A model generated the notes under the pieces. That model made no database searches. It worked only from the letters and a program-made list of their open reading frames with translations, and was not told the origin of the DNA. From JBBWZH01 sp035544115 (GTDB lineage Bacteria; Actinomycetota; Actinomycetes; Mycobacteriales; CADCTP01), in assembly GCA_963714145.1 (NCBI GenBank), contig OY970235.1:2108001-2172000 (forward strand): a DNA stretch of 64,000 bases. The letters are read 5' to 3'. A program made the translations under genes and the position numbers. Below, piece by piece: positions 25,217 to 33,409 of this stretch (position 1 is the first letter of the stretch; each line of letters starts with the position of its first letter).

Positions 25217-26091
25217 CCCTTCACCGCGCCGCCGGTGAGGCCCTTCACGAAGTGCCGCTGCAGCGCCAGGTAGAAGATCAGCACCGGCAGCGTGGCCAGG
25301 AACATCAGCGCGAACATGCCGCCGAAGTTCGCCTGGTACTGCCCGATGGACCGGTAGATGCCGGTGGTGACGGTGGTGCCGTTGCCCGGCCCGAGGATGA
25401 TCAGCGGATCCAGGAAGTCGTTCCAGATCCACACCCCGAGGAAGATCAGCACGCTGGCGGTCGCCGGGCGCAGCAGCGGGAACACGATCCGCCAGAACAC
25501 CTGGAACCGGCTGGCCCCGTCCATCGTCGCCGACTCCTCCAGCTCCAGCGGGATGGAGCGGACGAAGCCGGTGAACACGAACACCCCGAACGGCACGTAG
25601 TAGCCGACGTTGAACAGCACCAGGCCGGGCACGGTGGTCATCAGGTGGGTGAACCGGAGGATCTGCACGACCGGCATCAGGATCACCTGCGGCGGGATCA
25701 TCAGCCCGCACAGCAGCAGCAGGGTCAGCCACCGGGTCCACCGGCTGCGGCTGCGGGCCAGGTAGTGCCCGAGCATCGCGGACAGCACGGTGAGCACCAC
25801 GATCGAGCTGACGGTGATGATGATGCTGTTGGTCAGGCTCACCCAGAAGAGCTGGTCCGGCCGGCCGAGCACGGTCCGCAGGTTGGCCAGCGTGGGCGGG
25901 ATCGGCAGGCTGGCCGGGTGCCGCGAGATGTCGTCCGGCTGTTTGAGCACGTTCACGCAGACGACGTACAGCGGGACGAAGAACAGCATCGAGATCGCGA
26001 TCGCCACTACCGGTCGCAGCCACGGCACCCCGGACCGATCCGCCCGATCCGCCCGCTCAGCCCGCCGCCGGCCTGCCGGCACAGTGCTCAT
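25213..26091 (-). CDS. Sugar ABC importer permease (MalG-type)
   Basis: The 292-residue inner-membrane subunit has six transmembrane helices and the EAA loop (LELEESATMDGASRFQVFWRIVFPLLRPA) that docks to the ATPase. It is preceded by AGGCGAG before ATG 26091; an upstream in-frame start at 26133 is less likely. It pairs with the permease at 26213 and the binding protein at 27166. The stop overlaps the GH36 gene. Confidence 0.93.
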   Translation of the reverse strand: MSTVPAGRRRAERADRADRSGVPWLRPVVAIAISMLFFVPLYVVCVNVLKQPDDISRHPASLPIPPTLANLRTVLGRPDQLFWVSLTNSIIITVSSIVVLTVLSAMLGHYLARSRSRWTRWLTLLLLCGLMIPPQVILMPVVQILRFTHLMTTVPGLVLFNVGYYVPFGVFVFTGFVRSIPLELEESATMDGASRFQVFWRIVFPLLRPATASVLIFLGVWIWNDFLDPLIILGPGNGTTVTTGIYRSIGQYQANFGGMFALMFLATLPVLIFYLALQRHFVKGLTGGAVKG

Positions 26092-26212
26092 TGCTCGCCT
26101 ACCCCACGAAAACGCTCCGCGCACAGGGCGCACTCCACGTTTCCGCGGGCACCCCGCAGCGCGGCGCCTCTGACGGCACCTGCGATGTTCACTCGCTGTC
26201 GGCTGCCAGCAC

Positions 26213-27160
26213 TCACAGGTCCACCTCTCGGCGCTGGAGCACCTTGAGCACGATCGCGGACACGGTCCCGATGATCACGAGCATCAGCACGGCCATCGCC
26301 GAGGCGTAGCCGCGGCGGTTGGCGACGAACCCGGTCTGCAGCACGTTGTAGGCGATGGTGGCCGTGGTGCCGGTGCCGGGGCCGCCGTGGGTGATCACCT
26401 GGATGTGGTCGAACACCTTGAAGCCGGAGATCAGCAGCACCACCGTGTTGATGGTCAGCGCGGGCGCCAGCAGCGGCCAGGTGATCGCCCGGAACCGCCG
26501 CACCGGGCCGGCCCCGTCGATCGCGGCGGCCTCGTACAGTTCGGCCGGGACGCCCTGCAGGCCGGCCAGGTAGACGACCACGCACAGCCCGAGCAGCTGC
26601 CAGGACAGGATGGCGCCCACCGAGTACAGCGCGTACTTGGGGTCGGACAGCCAGCCGGGCGGGTTCGCCACCCCGAGGGACCGCAGCGTCCGGTTGACCA
26701 GGCCGTCGTCGTCCAGCAGCCGGGTCCAGATCACGCTGACCACGACCGAGCTCAGCACCACCGGGATGAAGAAGACGCTGCGCAGCGCGTTGTAGAGCCA
26801 GCCGCGCCGGTCCAGCAGCAGCGCGATCCCGAGGCCGAACACGTTCGGCACGATCACCACCATCATCGTCAGGACGGTGGTGACCCGCAGCGAGGTGAGG
26901 AACTCGGTGTCGGTGAACAGCAGCCGGTAGTTGTGCAGCCCGGTGAACTTCGTCGGCGGGTTGAACGGGTTGTAGTTGGTCAGGCTGTACCAGACGCTGA
27001 CCAGGATCGGCGCCAGCACGAAGCAGGCGTAGACGAGCACGCCCGGCCCGGCGAAGCCGGCGAAGTGGCGGACCCGCGGCCAGCGCCGTCGCCGCGCCGG
27101 GTGGCGGCGCGGCGGCGGGGGCTTCGTCGCCGTCGGTGCTGCGGCGAGGTCGGCTGTCAC
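26213..27160 (-). CDS. Sugar ABC importer permease (MalF/UgpA-type)
   Basis: The 315-residue subunit has six membrane helices and the EAA loop (VPAELYEAAAIDGAGPVRRFRAITWPLLAPA). A Pro/Arg-rich cytoplasmic N-terminus precedes TM1. The GTG at 27160 lies 5 nt after the binding-protein stop and has no good Shine-Dalgarno, suggesting translational coupling. 121 bp separate it from the second permease. The operon has no ATPase, as in actinomycetes that use a shared MsiK-type ATPase. Confidence 0.92.
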   Translation of the reverse strand: MTADLAAAPTATKPPPPRRHPARRRRWPRVRHFAGFAGPGVLVYACFVLAPILVSVWYSLTNYNPFNPPTKFTGLHNYRLLFTDTEFLTSLRVTTVLTMMVVIVPNVFGLGIALLLDRRGWLYNALRSVFFIPVVLSSVVVSVIWTRLLDDDGLVNRTLRSLGVANPPGWLSDPKYALYSVGAILSWQLLGLCVVVYLAGLQGVPAELYEAAAIDGAGPVRRFRAITWPLLAPALTINTVVLLISGFKVFDHIQVITHGGPGTGTTATIAYNVLQTGFVANRRGYASAMAVLMLVIIGTVSAIVLKVLQRREVDL

Positions 27161-27165
27161 GCTGG

Positions 27166-28440
27166 CTAGGAGGCCTTGTCCCACTCGGTGTCGAGCGACT
27201 TGCAGACCTGGGCGACCGGTTTGCCGGTGATCAGGTCCGCGGCGGCGGATACCCACTTCTCCACCACTCCGGGCAGCATGCCGTCGTCGCCGGCCTCGAA
27301 GCCGAACGCCGGCACCACCGCGTTCGCGGTGACCGCCTGGTGGAACAGCTCGTACCCGGCCTTGAAGGCGGCGCCGGTGGTGGCCGGCGGGGTGTAGCCC
27401 TTGACCGCCGGGAACAGGCCGTCAGAGGTGGTGGAGTTGTCCAGGTTGCCCTTGTCGAGCTGGAAGGCGAGGGCGAACTTCTTCGCCGCGTCCAGGTTCT
27501 TGGCCGTGGCGCTGACCAGCAGGCCGCCGCCGGTGAACGCGGGCACTACCAGGGAGCCGTCGTCGGACGGCCAGTCGAACTGGCCGACCTCGAACTTCGG
27601 CTTGGTCTGCGGGCTGTCCAGCGCGGCGGCGAACCAGTTGCCCATCGCGTACATCGCGCCCTTGCCGTCCAGGAACGCCTGCTGGGTACCGGCATAGTCG
27701 CGGGACAGGTCGCGCTTGTTGATGTACCCCTTGCTGGCCAGGTCGGACAGCTTGCCGGCCGCCTTCGCGAAGTCCGGGTCGGTGAACTTCACCTTGCCCG
27801 CGCGCCGGTCGTGCATCCAGTTCGGGTTCTTGGCGTACACGTCGGTGGCCAGGATGCCGGCGAACGTCGGGCCGAGCGCGTCGTGCCCGCCGCCGACGAC
27901 GAACGGCGTGATGCCCTTGGCCTTGAGCTTGGCCGCCGCGTCGAGCAGTTCCGGGTACGTCTTCGGCGGGCTGGACAGGCCCGCCTGGCTGAACAGGCTC
28001 TTGTTGTAGTAGATGATCGGGATCGTCTGGGTGTTGGCCGGCAGCTGGTAGACCTTGCCCTTGATGGCGCCGTTGTCCGGGAACTGGAACTCGGTCAGCT
28101 CGCTCTGGCTCCAGGCGTACAGGTTGCCCGCCTCGGCGAAGCCGGCCGGCGACACCGCGATCATCACGTCCGGAAACTGCCCGGAGGTGAGCAGCTGCTT
28201 GGCGTACGTCGTGCGGTCCTGGTCCGGCGAGACCAGCTTCTTGACCTTGATGTCCGGGTACTTGTCGGTGACCCGCTTGATCGCCGCGTCCCAGTACTGC
28301 GGGGTGAGGTTGGGGGTCTCGAAGGTGAGGAAGGTGATTTCCTTCGGGCCACTTCCCTGGCTGGTGTCTTTCGTCGAGCATGCAGTGAGCCCGGCCGCGG
28401 CCGCTAACGCCACCAACCCGAGTGTCAAGATCCTCTTCAC
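27166..28440 (-). CDS. Sugar ABC transporter substrate-binding lipoprotein
   Basis: The 424-residue lipoprotein (signal LGLVALAAAAGLTAC) has the family-1 binding fold: EITFLTFETPNL, TDKYPDIKV, FPDVMIAVSP, IPIIYYNKSLF and AFLDGKGAMYAMGNW. It delivers an oligosaccharide to the two permeases encoded 3' of it. The start is GTG 28440. The neighbouring GH36, fucD and regulator genes suggest galactose- or fucose-containing oligosaccharides as ligand; that is inference. The divergent FadR-type gene probably regulates it. Confidence 0.93.
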   Translation of the reverse strand: MKRILTLGLVALAAAAGLTACSTKDTSQGSGPKEITFLTFETPNLTPQYWDAAIKRVTDKYPDIKVKKLVSPDQDRTTYAKQLLTSGQFPDVMIAVSPAGFAEAGNLYAWSQSELTEFQFPDNGAIKGKVYQLPANTQTIPIIYYNKSLFSQAGLSSPPKTYPELLDAAAKLKAKGITPFVVGGGHDALGPTFAGILATDVYAKNPNWMHDRRAGKVKFTDPDFAKAAGKLSDLASKGYINKRDLSRDYAGTQQAFLDGKGAMYAMGNWFAAALDSPQTKPKFEVGQFDWPSDDGSLVVPAFTGGGLLVSATAKNLDAAKKFALAFQLDKGNLDNSTTSDGLFPAVKGYTPPATTGAAFKAGYELFHQAVTANAVVPAFGFEAGDDGMLPGVVEKWVSAAADLITGKPVAQVCKSLDTEWDKAS

Positions 28441-28501
28441 GGCCCCAACCTTTGCTACGTCATCGTCGCCGCGACCGCGACCCCCGACGGCCCATTAGAT
28501 C

Positions 28502-28617
28502 GGGTGTATACCCTAGTTTGCGCGCACTGGCTAGGCCAAACTGCCTGTTTGTACTTGATTCATGGGATGTATGCGGCGCTCGGTGGCGGTAACGCATACT
28601 GGATCATCCATCGGATG
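28502..28617. promoter_or_regulatory. Candidate operators between importer operon and FadR-type regulator
   Basis: The divergent region holds three small inverted repeats: a GGGT/ACCC pair around GTATAC (28502-28513), TGGAT-C-ATCCA (28600-28610) and CATC-G-GATG (28609-28617). The last occurs also upstream of the polygalacturonase gene (31063-31071), with a one-base variant at the fucD start. They are plausible sites for the adjacent GntR/FadR regulator. No binding data are visible. Confidence 0.4.
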
Positions 28618-28632
28618 TCTGGAGGCGTGGCA

Positions 28633-29304
28633 GTGGCCGTCACCGACGAGGCGATCGTGCGCATCAAGGAGATGATCGTCTCCGGCGAGCTGAGGCCAGG
28701 CGACCGCCTCCCGCGCGAGGCGGATCTGGCCGGCCGGCTCGGGCTGTCGCGTAACTCCCTGCGCGAGGCGGTCCGGGCGCTGGCCCTGATCCGGGTTCTG
28801 GACGTCCGGCAGGGTGACGGCACGTACGTCACCGGGCTGCGCGCCGGCGACCTGCTGGAGGCGCTGTCGTTCGTGGTCGACTTCCACCACGACGACACCG
28901 TGCTGGAGGTGCTGGAGGTGCGGCGCATCCTCGAACCGGCCGCGACCGCGATGGCCGCCACCCGGATCTCCGAGGACGAGATCGCCGTGCTGTCCGGCCT
29001 GTGCGACGAGGCCAGCGAGTCGCTGGACATCGAGCAGCTGGTCAGCAGCGACATGGAGTTCCACGGCCGGATCGCCAAGGCGTCCGGCAACCTCTACCTG
29101 GCCAACCTGCTGGCCAGCCTGTCCGGGCCGACCGCGCGGGCCCGCATCTGGCGCGGCATCACCGAGCAGAAGGCGGCCTCGCGCACCGTCGCCGAGCACC
29201 GCACGATCGTCGCCGCGCTGGCCAGCCGGCAGCCCGATGTGGCGCGCGCCTGGGCCACCGTGCACGTTGCCGGCGTGGAGCAGTGGCTGCAGCAGATCGT
29301 CTGA
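28633..29304 (+). CDS. FadR-subfamily GntR transcriptional regulator
   Basis: The 223-residue regulator has an N-terminal winged helix (VRIKEMIVSGELRPGDRLPREADLAGRLGLSRNSLREAVRALALI) and an all-helical FCD ligand domain with the metal/ligand residues of the family (EVRRILEPAA, DMEFHGRIAKASGN, EHRTIVAAL). FCD regulators often bind hexuronates or sugar acids. It sits between the importer operon and fucD, so it probably controls the sugar-acid genes here. GTG 28633 has GGAGG 7 nt upstream, which argues against the longer frame starting at 28504. Confidence 0.9.
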   Translation: MAVTDEAIVRIKEMIVSGELRPGDRLPREADLAGRLGLSRNSLREAVRALALIRVLDVRQGDGTYVTGLRAGDLLEALSFVVDFHHDDTVLEVLEVRRILEPAATAMAATRISEDEIAVLSGLCDEASESLDIEQLVSSDMEFHGRIAKASGNLYLANLLASLSGPTARARIWRGITEQKAASRTVAEHRTIVAALASRQPDVARAWATVHVAGVEQWLQQIV

Positions 29305-29318
29305 ACGGCGCCCGCCGC

Positions 29319-29576
29319 GCCCACTCCGGCCCGTCGGAACGGGTCACGGTCGGGGCGGCGGGGGCTGTGCCGTGGCCCACTCGGGCCCGTCCGGGAAGGG
29401 GGTCACGGTCGGGGCGGCCGGGGCTGTGCCGCGGCCCACTCCGGCCCGTCCGGGAACGGGGTCACGGTCGGGGCGGCGGGGGCTGTGCCGCGGCCCAGTC
29501 GGGCCCGTCCGGGAAGGGGGTCACGGTCCGGGCGGTGGGGGCTGTGCTGTGGCCCACTCGGGCCCGTCCGGGAACC
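29319..29576. repeat. 59-bp tandem repeat spanning the 3' end of fucD
   Basis: Units begin at 29319 (56 bp), 29375, 29434 and 29493 (59 bp each), with a partial fifth at 29552. Each starts GCCCACTCGGGCCCGTCCGG and contains a GGTCACGGTC segment. The fucD stop codon lies inside the fourth unit and the partial fifth is coding. The array thus fills the gap between two convergent genes and looks like amplification of the gene's own 3' end. Confidence 0.85.
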
Positions 29577-30864
29577 GGTACCGGCGCACCGACTCCGGCC
29601 ACATCCGGGTGGAGAAGCCGGGCGCGGTCGGCGCGACGTACCGGCCGCCCTGGGTCACCGCGGGATCCACGAAGTGCTCATGCAGGTGGTCGACCCACTC
29701 GATGGTCCGCCCGGCCTGGCTGCCGGTCACCGCCACGTAGTCGAACATGGCCAGGTGCTGGACCATCTCGCACAGGCCGACCCCGCCGGCGTGCGGGCAC
29801 ACCGGCACCCCGAACTTGGCCGCCAGCAGCAGGATCGCGACGTTCTCGGTCACCCCGCCGACCCGGGTGGCGTCCAGCTGCAGCACCGAGATGCCGCCGG
29901 CCTGCAGCAGCTGCTTGAACATCACCCGGTTGTGCACGTGCTCGCCGGCGGCGACCGCGATCGGCGCGACGGCCCTGGCGATGGCCGCGTGCCCGAGCAC
30001 GTCGTCCGGGCTGGTCGGCTCCTCCACCCAGTACGGCTGGTACCGGGCCATCGCGTTGATCCAGGTCACCGCCACGGGGACGTCCCACCGCTGGTTGGCG
30101 TCCACCGCGACCCGGACCTCGGACCCGACGTTGTCCCGGACCCGCTCCAGCCGGCGCAGATCATCCTCCAGGTTGAGCCCGACCTTGAGCTTGATCATGT
30201 CGAACCCGGCGGCCATCGCCTGCTTGACCAGCAGCACCATCTTCTCGTCCGGGCACCCGATCCAGCCCGGCGAGCTGGCGTAGCCGGGGTAGCCCGCGGT
30301 GAGCAGCGCCGCGGTCCGGGCCGCGCGACCGGGCTCGGCGGCGCGCAGGATGGCCAGCGCCTCGTCCGGGGTCAGCGCGTCGGTCAGGTAGCGGAAATCC
30401 ACCAGGCCGACGATCTCCTCGGCGGTCATCCCGGCCAGGAACCGCCACAGCGGCAGGCCGGCGCGCCGGGCGGCGAGGTCCCACGCGGCGTTGACCACCG
30501 CGCCGATCGCCATGTGCATGACCCCCTTCTCCGGGCCGAGCCAGCGCAGCTGCGAGTCACCGACCAGGTCGGCGGACAGCGCGGCGAGCGCGGCCGCGTC
30601 CGCCGGCACCTCCCGGCCCACCACCAGGTGCGCCAGCGCCCCGACCGCGGCCACCTGGACGTCGTTGCCACGGCCGATCGTGAAGACCAGCCCGTACCCG
30701 TCCGGCCCGCTGTCGGTGCGCAGCACCGCGTACGCCGCCGAGTAGTCCGGGTCCGGGTTCATGGCGTCCGAGCCATCCAGCTCGCGGGAGGTGGGGAACC
30801 GGACGTCGACCACGTCCAACGCTAGGATCCGCGCCACGCTGAACCGCCCATCTTCGACAGACAT
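29521..30864 (-). CDS. fucD: L-fuconate dehydratase (enolase superfamily)
   Basis: The 447-residue enzyme dehydrates L-fuconate to 2-keto-3-deoxy-L-fuconate in the non-phosphorylating fucose pathway. Family signatures are LDGSDAMNPDPDYSAAYAVL, GYASSPGWIG and KLKVGLNLEDD (base Lys). The metal ligands are in VDANQRW, VEEPTSPDDV and AAGEHVHNR, and the His base is in CPHAGGVGLCEM. Start ATG 30864 follows GGAGG by 11 nt; an in-frame ATG at 30885 is the alternative. The extreme C-terminus (ATAQPPPPGP) is made by the 59-bp repeat. A GH29 fucosidase at 45608 could supply the fucose. Confidence 0.87.
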   Translation of the reverse strand: MSVEDGRFSVARILALDVVDVRFPTSRELDGSDAMNPDPDYSAAYAVLRTDSGPDGYGLVFTIGRGNDVQVAAVGALAHLVVGREVPADAAALAALSADLVGDSQLRWLGPEKGVMHMAIGAVVNAAWDLAARRAGLPLWRFLAGMTAEEIVGLVDFRYLTDALTPDEALAILRAAEPGRAARTAALLTAGYPGYASSPGWIGCPDEKMVLLVKQAMAAGFDMIKLKVGLNLEDDLRRLERVRDNVGSEVRVAVDANQRWDVPVAVTWINAMARYQPYWVEEPTSPDDVLGHAAIARAVAPIAVAAGEHVHNRVMFKQLLQAGGISVLQLDATRVGGVTENVAILLLAAKFGVPVCPHAGGVGLCEMVQHLAMFDYVAVTGSQAGRTIEWVDHLHEHFVDPAVTQGGRYVAPTAPGFSTRMWPESVRRYRFPDGPEWATAQPPPPGP

Positions 30865-31201
30865 CCGACGTATATCCTCCAGCATTGATACTGTCCAGCG
30901 GTTCCGTCGGTGTTTCCACCATGTCACACGTCGTCCCCCGGTCAGGTGATTGGATGACCGTCCGGTGGAAACCCCTCAAACCGACCTGAGCGCAGGCGTC
31001 CGCGGCGGTGCTGGGACCGCCGCCGCAGACCGATGCACGGTACCGACAGGATGCGCCCGATACATCGGATGACGCTAGGCGTATTTGCGCTTCAGTAGGC
31101 CGTCAAATCCGATTTGGGGATTGACTCGTCCGACCTTTCGCTCCTAGCCTGCGCCAATCGGGGGTTCTATAACCGTTCTGCGACAGGCGAGGTGGTCCCC
31201 C
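30865..31201. other. Divergent intergenic region fucD / polygalacturonase
   Basis: 337 bp without a gene. It must carry promoters for both flanking genes. A CATCGGATG inverted repeat lies at 31063-31071, matching the one upstream of the FadR-type regulator. The stretch 31086-31130 (TTTGCGCTTC..., GGGGATTGACTCG...) is less GC-rich than the rest and may be the polygalacturonase promoter, with TTGACT at about 31120. No small ORF with coding bias was seen. Confidence 0.4.
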
Positions 31202-33160
31202 ATGAGGTGGTACCGGCACTCCCAGAGCTGGCCTGAGCCGAGGCGTACCGCGGCCGGGGTGCGGAGGCTGGGCCTTCGCCTGCTGGCCGTGGCGAGCGTG
31301 GCGGCGGCGGCCGGCGGGGTCGCGGTCGGCGTGGCCGGGCCGGCCGCGGCGGCCCCCCAACTGCTCAACGTCAGGGACTTCGGCGCGACCGGCAACGGCA
31401 GCAGCAACGACACCGCGGCGATCAACCGGGCGATCACGGCGGCCAACGCGGCCGCCGGCGGCGGCATCGTGGAGTTCCCGGCCGGGACGTACAAGTCGAG
31501 CAACTCGATCCACATGAAGAGCAACGTCACGCTCCAGCTCGACGCCGGGTCCACGATCATCGGCGCCAGCGGGGCCGGCTACGACGCCCCCGAGGCCAAC
31601 CCGAACGACGACTTCCAGGACTTCGGGCACAGCCACTTCCACGACGCGATGATCTGGGGCGACCGGCTGACCAACATCGGCTTCGTCGGCGCCGGCACGA
31701 TCGACGGCGGCGGCCACCTGATCACCGGCAACCCGGACTCCGGCGAGGCCGACAAGATCATCTCGCTGACCCGGTGCCAGAACCTCGAGCTGAGCGGCAT
31801 CACGCTGCGCCGCGGCGGCCACTTCGCCGCGCTCATCAACGGCTGCGACACCGTGCACTCGGATCACCTGACGATCAACACGGCCAGCGATCGGGACGCC
31901 TGGAACATCATCAGCACCACCAACGTGACGATCACCAACGGCGACATCAACGGCAACGACGACGCGATCGTGTTCAAGAGCGACTACGCGCTGGGCGCCA
32001 AGCTGCCGAACGGCCACGTCACGGTCACCGACACGCACGCGTCGGCCGGCTGCTGCAACGCGCTCATGTTCGGCTCGGAGACCTGCGGCGACTTCACCGA
32101 CTACAACTTCGAGCGGATCACCATCACCGGCGCGAACAAGTCCGGGCTCGGCATGGTGTCCATGGACGGGGCGAACATCTCCGACGTGCACTACCGCGAC
32201 ATCACCATGACCAACGTGGCCTCGCCGATCATGCAGAAGATCGGCACCCGCAAGCGCTGCGGCAACAACCCCGGCGTCGGCCACATCAGCAACATCACCT
32301 ACGACAACATCACCGGCACCGGCAAGAGCAGCCCGCAGTTCAGCCCGACGCTGTGGGGCGAGTCCGGCGGCAACCGGATCAGCGACATCACCTTCACCAA
32401 CGTCAACCTCACCGTGCCCGGCGGCAGCGGCACGATGGGCACCGGCCTGCCCAGCAACGACCCGAACAACTACAACCCGAACAGCATCGGCACCCGGCCG
32501 GCGTACGGCTGGCTCATCCACAACGCCAACAACATCCGCTTCGTCAACAGCTCGGTGCGCTTCCAGTCCAACGACGGCCGGCCCGCGGTGATCGTGAACG
32601 CGGGCAGCTCGGTCACGTTCACCGGGTTCACCGCGCAGCGCGGCAGCAACAGCCCGCACGACGTGGGGATGCAATCGGTCACCGGGTACTGCGTCGCGGG
32701 CCAGAACACCAGCGGTGCCGCGCTGCGGGTCAGCGCCACCAGCTCCACCCAGGCCTGCACCGGCGGCGGCACCGCCACCCGGTACGAGGCGGAGAACGCC
32801 ACGATCTCGCAGGGGGCGGTGGAGTCCAACCACGCGGGGTTCAGCGGGGCCGGGTTCGTCAACGGCGACAACGTGGTCGGCAGCGGGGTGACGTGGACGG
32901 TCACCATGGCCCAGGCCGGCTCCGCCACGGTCAGCGTCCGGTTCGCCAACGGCCAGGCCAGCGGCGCCATGACGAACCGGCCGATGGGCGTCACCGTCAA
33001 CGGCGCCGCGGCCGGCAGCATCACCTTCCCGCCGACCGGTGACTGGGCGGTCTGGCAGACCGGCACCGTCACGCTGCCGCTGGTGGCCGGCGCGAACACG
33101 ATCCAGTTGACCGCGACCACCGCGACCGGCGGCCCCAACCTGGACTTCCTGGAGGCCTGA
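31202..33160 (+). CDS. Secreted polygalacturonase-like enzyme (GH28) with CBM35
   Basis: The 652-residue exported enzyme has a twin-Arg-containing n-region and a signal peptide ending AAA-AP near residue 51. The catalytic right-handed beta-helix (~53-500) opens with LLNVRDFGATGNGSSNDT. It contains GDINGNDDAIVFKS, the Asp pair of GH28, and a Cys-rich turn (AGCCNALMFGSETCGDF). A C-terminal CBM35 module (~525-650) begins RYEAENATISQG. It should hydrolyse galacturonan-type pectin outside the cell. It is divergent from fucD and is followed by a very strong hairpin terminator. Confidence 0.85.
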   Translation: MRWYRHSQSWPEPRRTAAGVRRLGLRLLAVASVAAAAGGVAVGVAGPAAAAPQLLNVRDFGATGNGSSNDTAAINRAITAANAAAGGGIVEFPAGTYKSSNSIHMKSNVTLQLDAGSTIIGASGAGYDAPEANPNDDFQDFGHSHFHDAMIWGDRLTNIGFVGAGTIDGGGHLITGNPDSGEADKIISLTRCQNLELSGITLRRGGHFAALINGCDTVHSDHLTINTASDRDAWNIISTTNVTITNGDINGNDDAIVFKSDYALGAKLPNGHVTVTDTHASAGCCNALMFGSETCGDFTDYNFERITITGANKSGLGMVSMDGANISDVHYRDITMTNVASPIMQKIGTRKRCGNNPGVGHISNITYDNITGTGKSSPQFSPTLWGESGGNRISDITFTNVNLTVPGGSGTMGTGLPSNDPNNYNPNSIGTRPAYGWLIHNANNIRFVNSSVRFQSNDGRPAVIVNAGSSVTFTGFTAQRGSNSPHDVGMQSVTGYCVAGQNTSGAALRVSATSSTQACTGGGTATRYEAENATISQGAVESNHAGFSGAGFVNGDNVVGSGVTWTVTMAQAGSATVSVRFANGQASGAMTNRPMGVTVNGAAAGSITFPPTGDWAVWQTGTVTLPLVAGANTIQLTATTATGGPNLDFLEA

Positions 33161-33165
33161 GCCCA

Positions 33166-33205
33166 GCGCAGGGCCGGACCACCCCGAGGTGGTCCGGCCC
33201 TGCGC
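33166..33205 (+). terminator. Strong hairpin terminator after the polygalacturonase
   Basis: A perfect 18-bp stem (GCGCAGGGCCGGACCACC with its complement) and CCGA loop start 6 bp after the stop. No U-tract follows. It isolates the polygalacturonase from the toxin gene downstream. Confidence 0.75.
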
Positions 33206-33409
33206 CGGTGCGCCGTGACCACGCCGGGCGCCTCGTCCCCGCCCTGGCCAGCGGCTCTGCCTGCACGGGCAGCCATTGCTGCCCCATCTGGTCGCTGAAG
33301 GGGATACGCCCCGGACCGGGCGCAGCGTCAGGCTTCGGCCATGCGGGCCCCGTGCGGTCGATCCTTCCGCCGCGCCGGCGCGGAAAGTACGCCGTGACGA
33401 TGGCGCGCC

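Noticed and set aside
29319..29576. Possible CRISPR array
   Set aside because: Units are contiguous 59-bp copies without unique spacers and overlap the end of fucD; there are no cas genes.
33206..33409. Possible contractile-injection or phage tail genes near the toxin
   Set aside because: Looked for sheath, tube, baseplate and AAA genes on both sides; only CAZymes and the two linked proteins are present.
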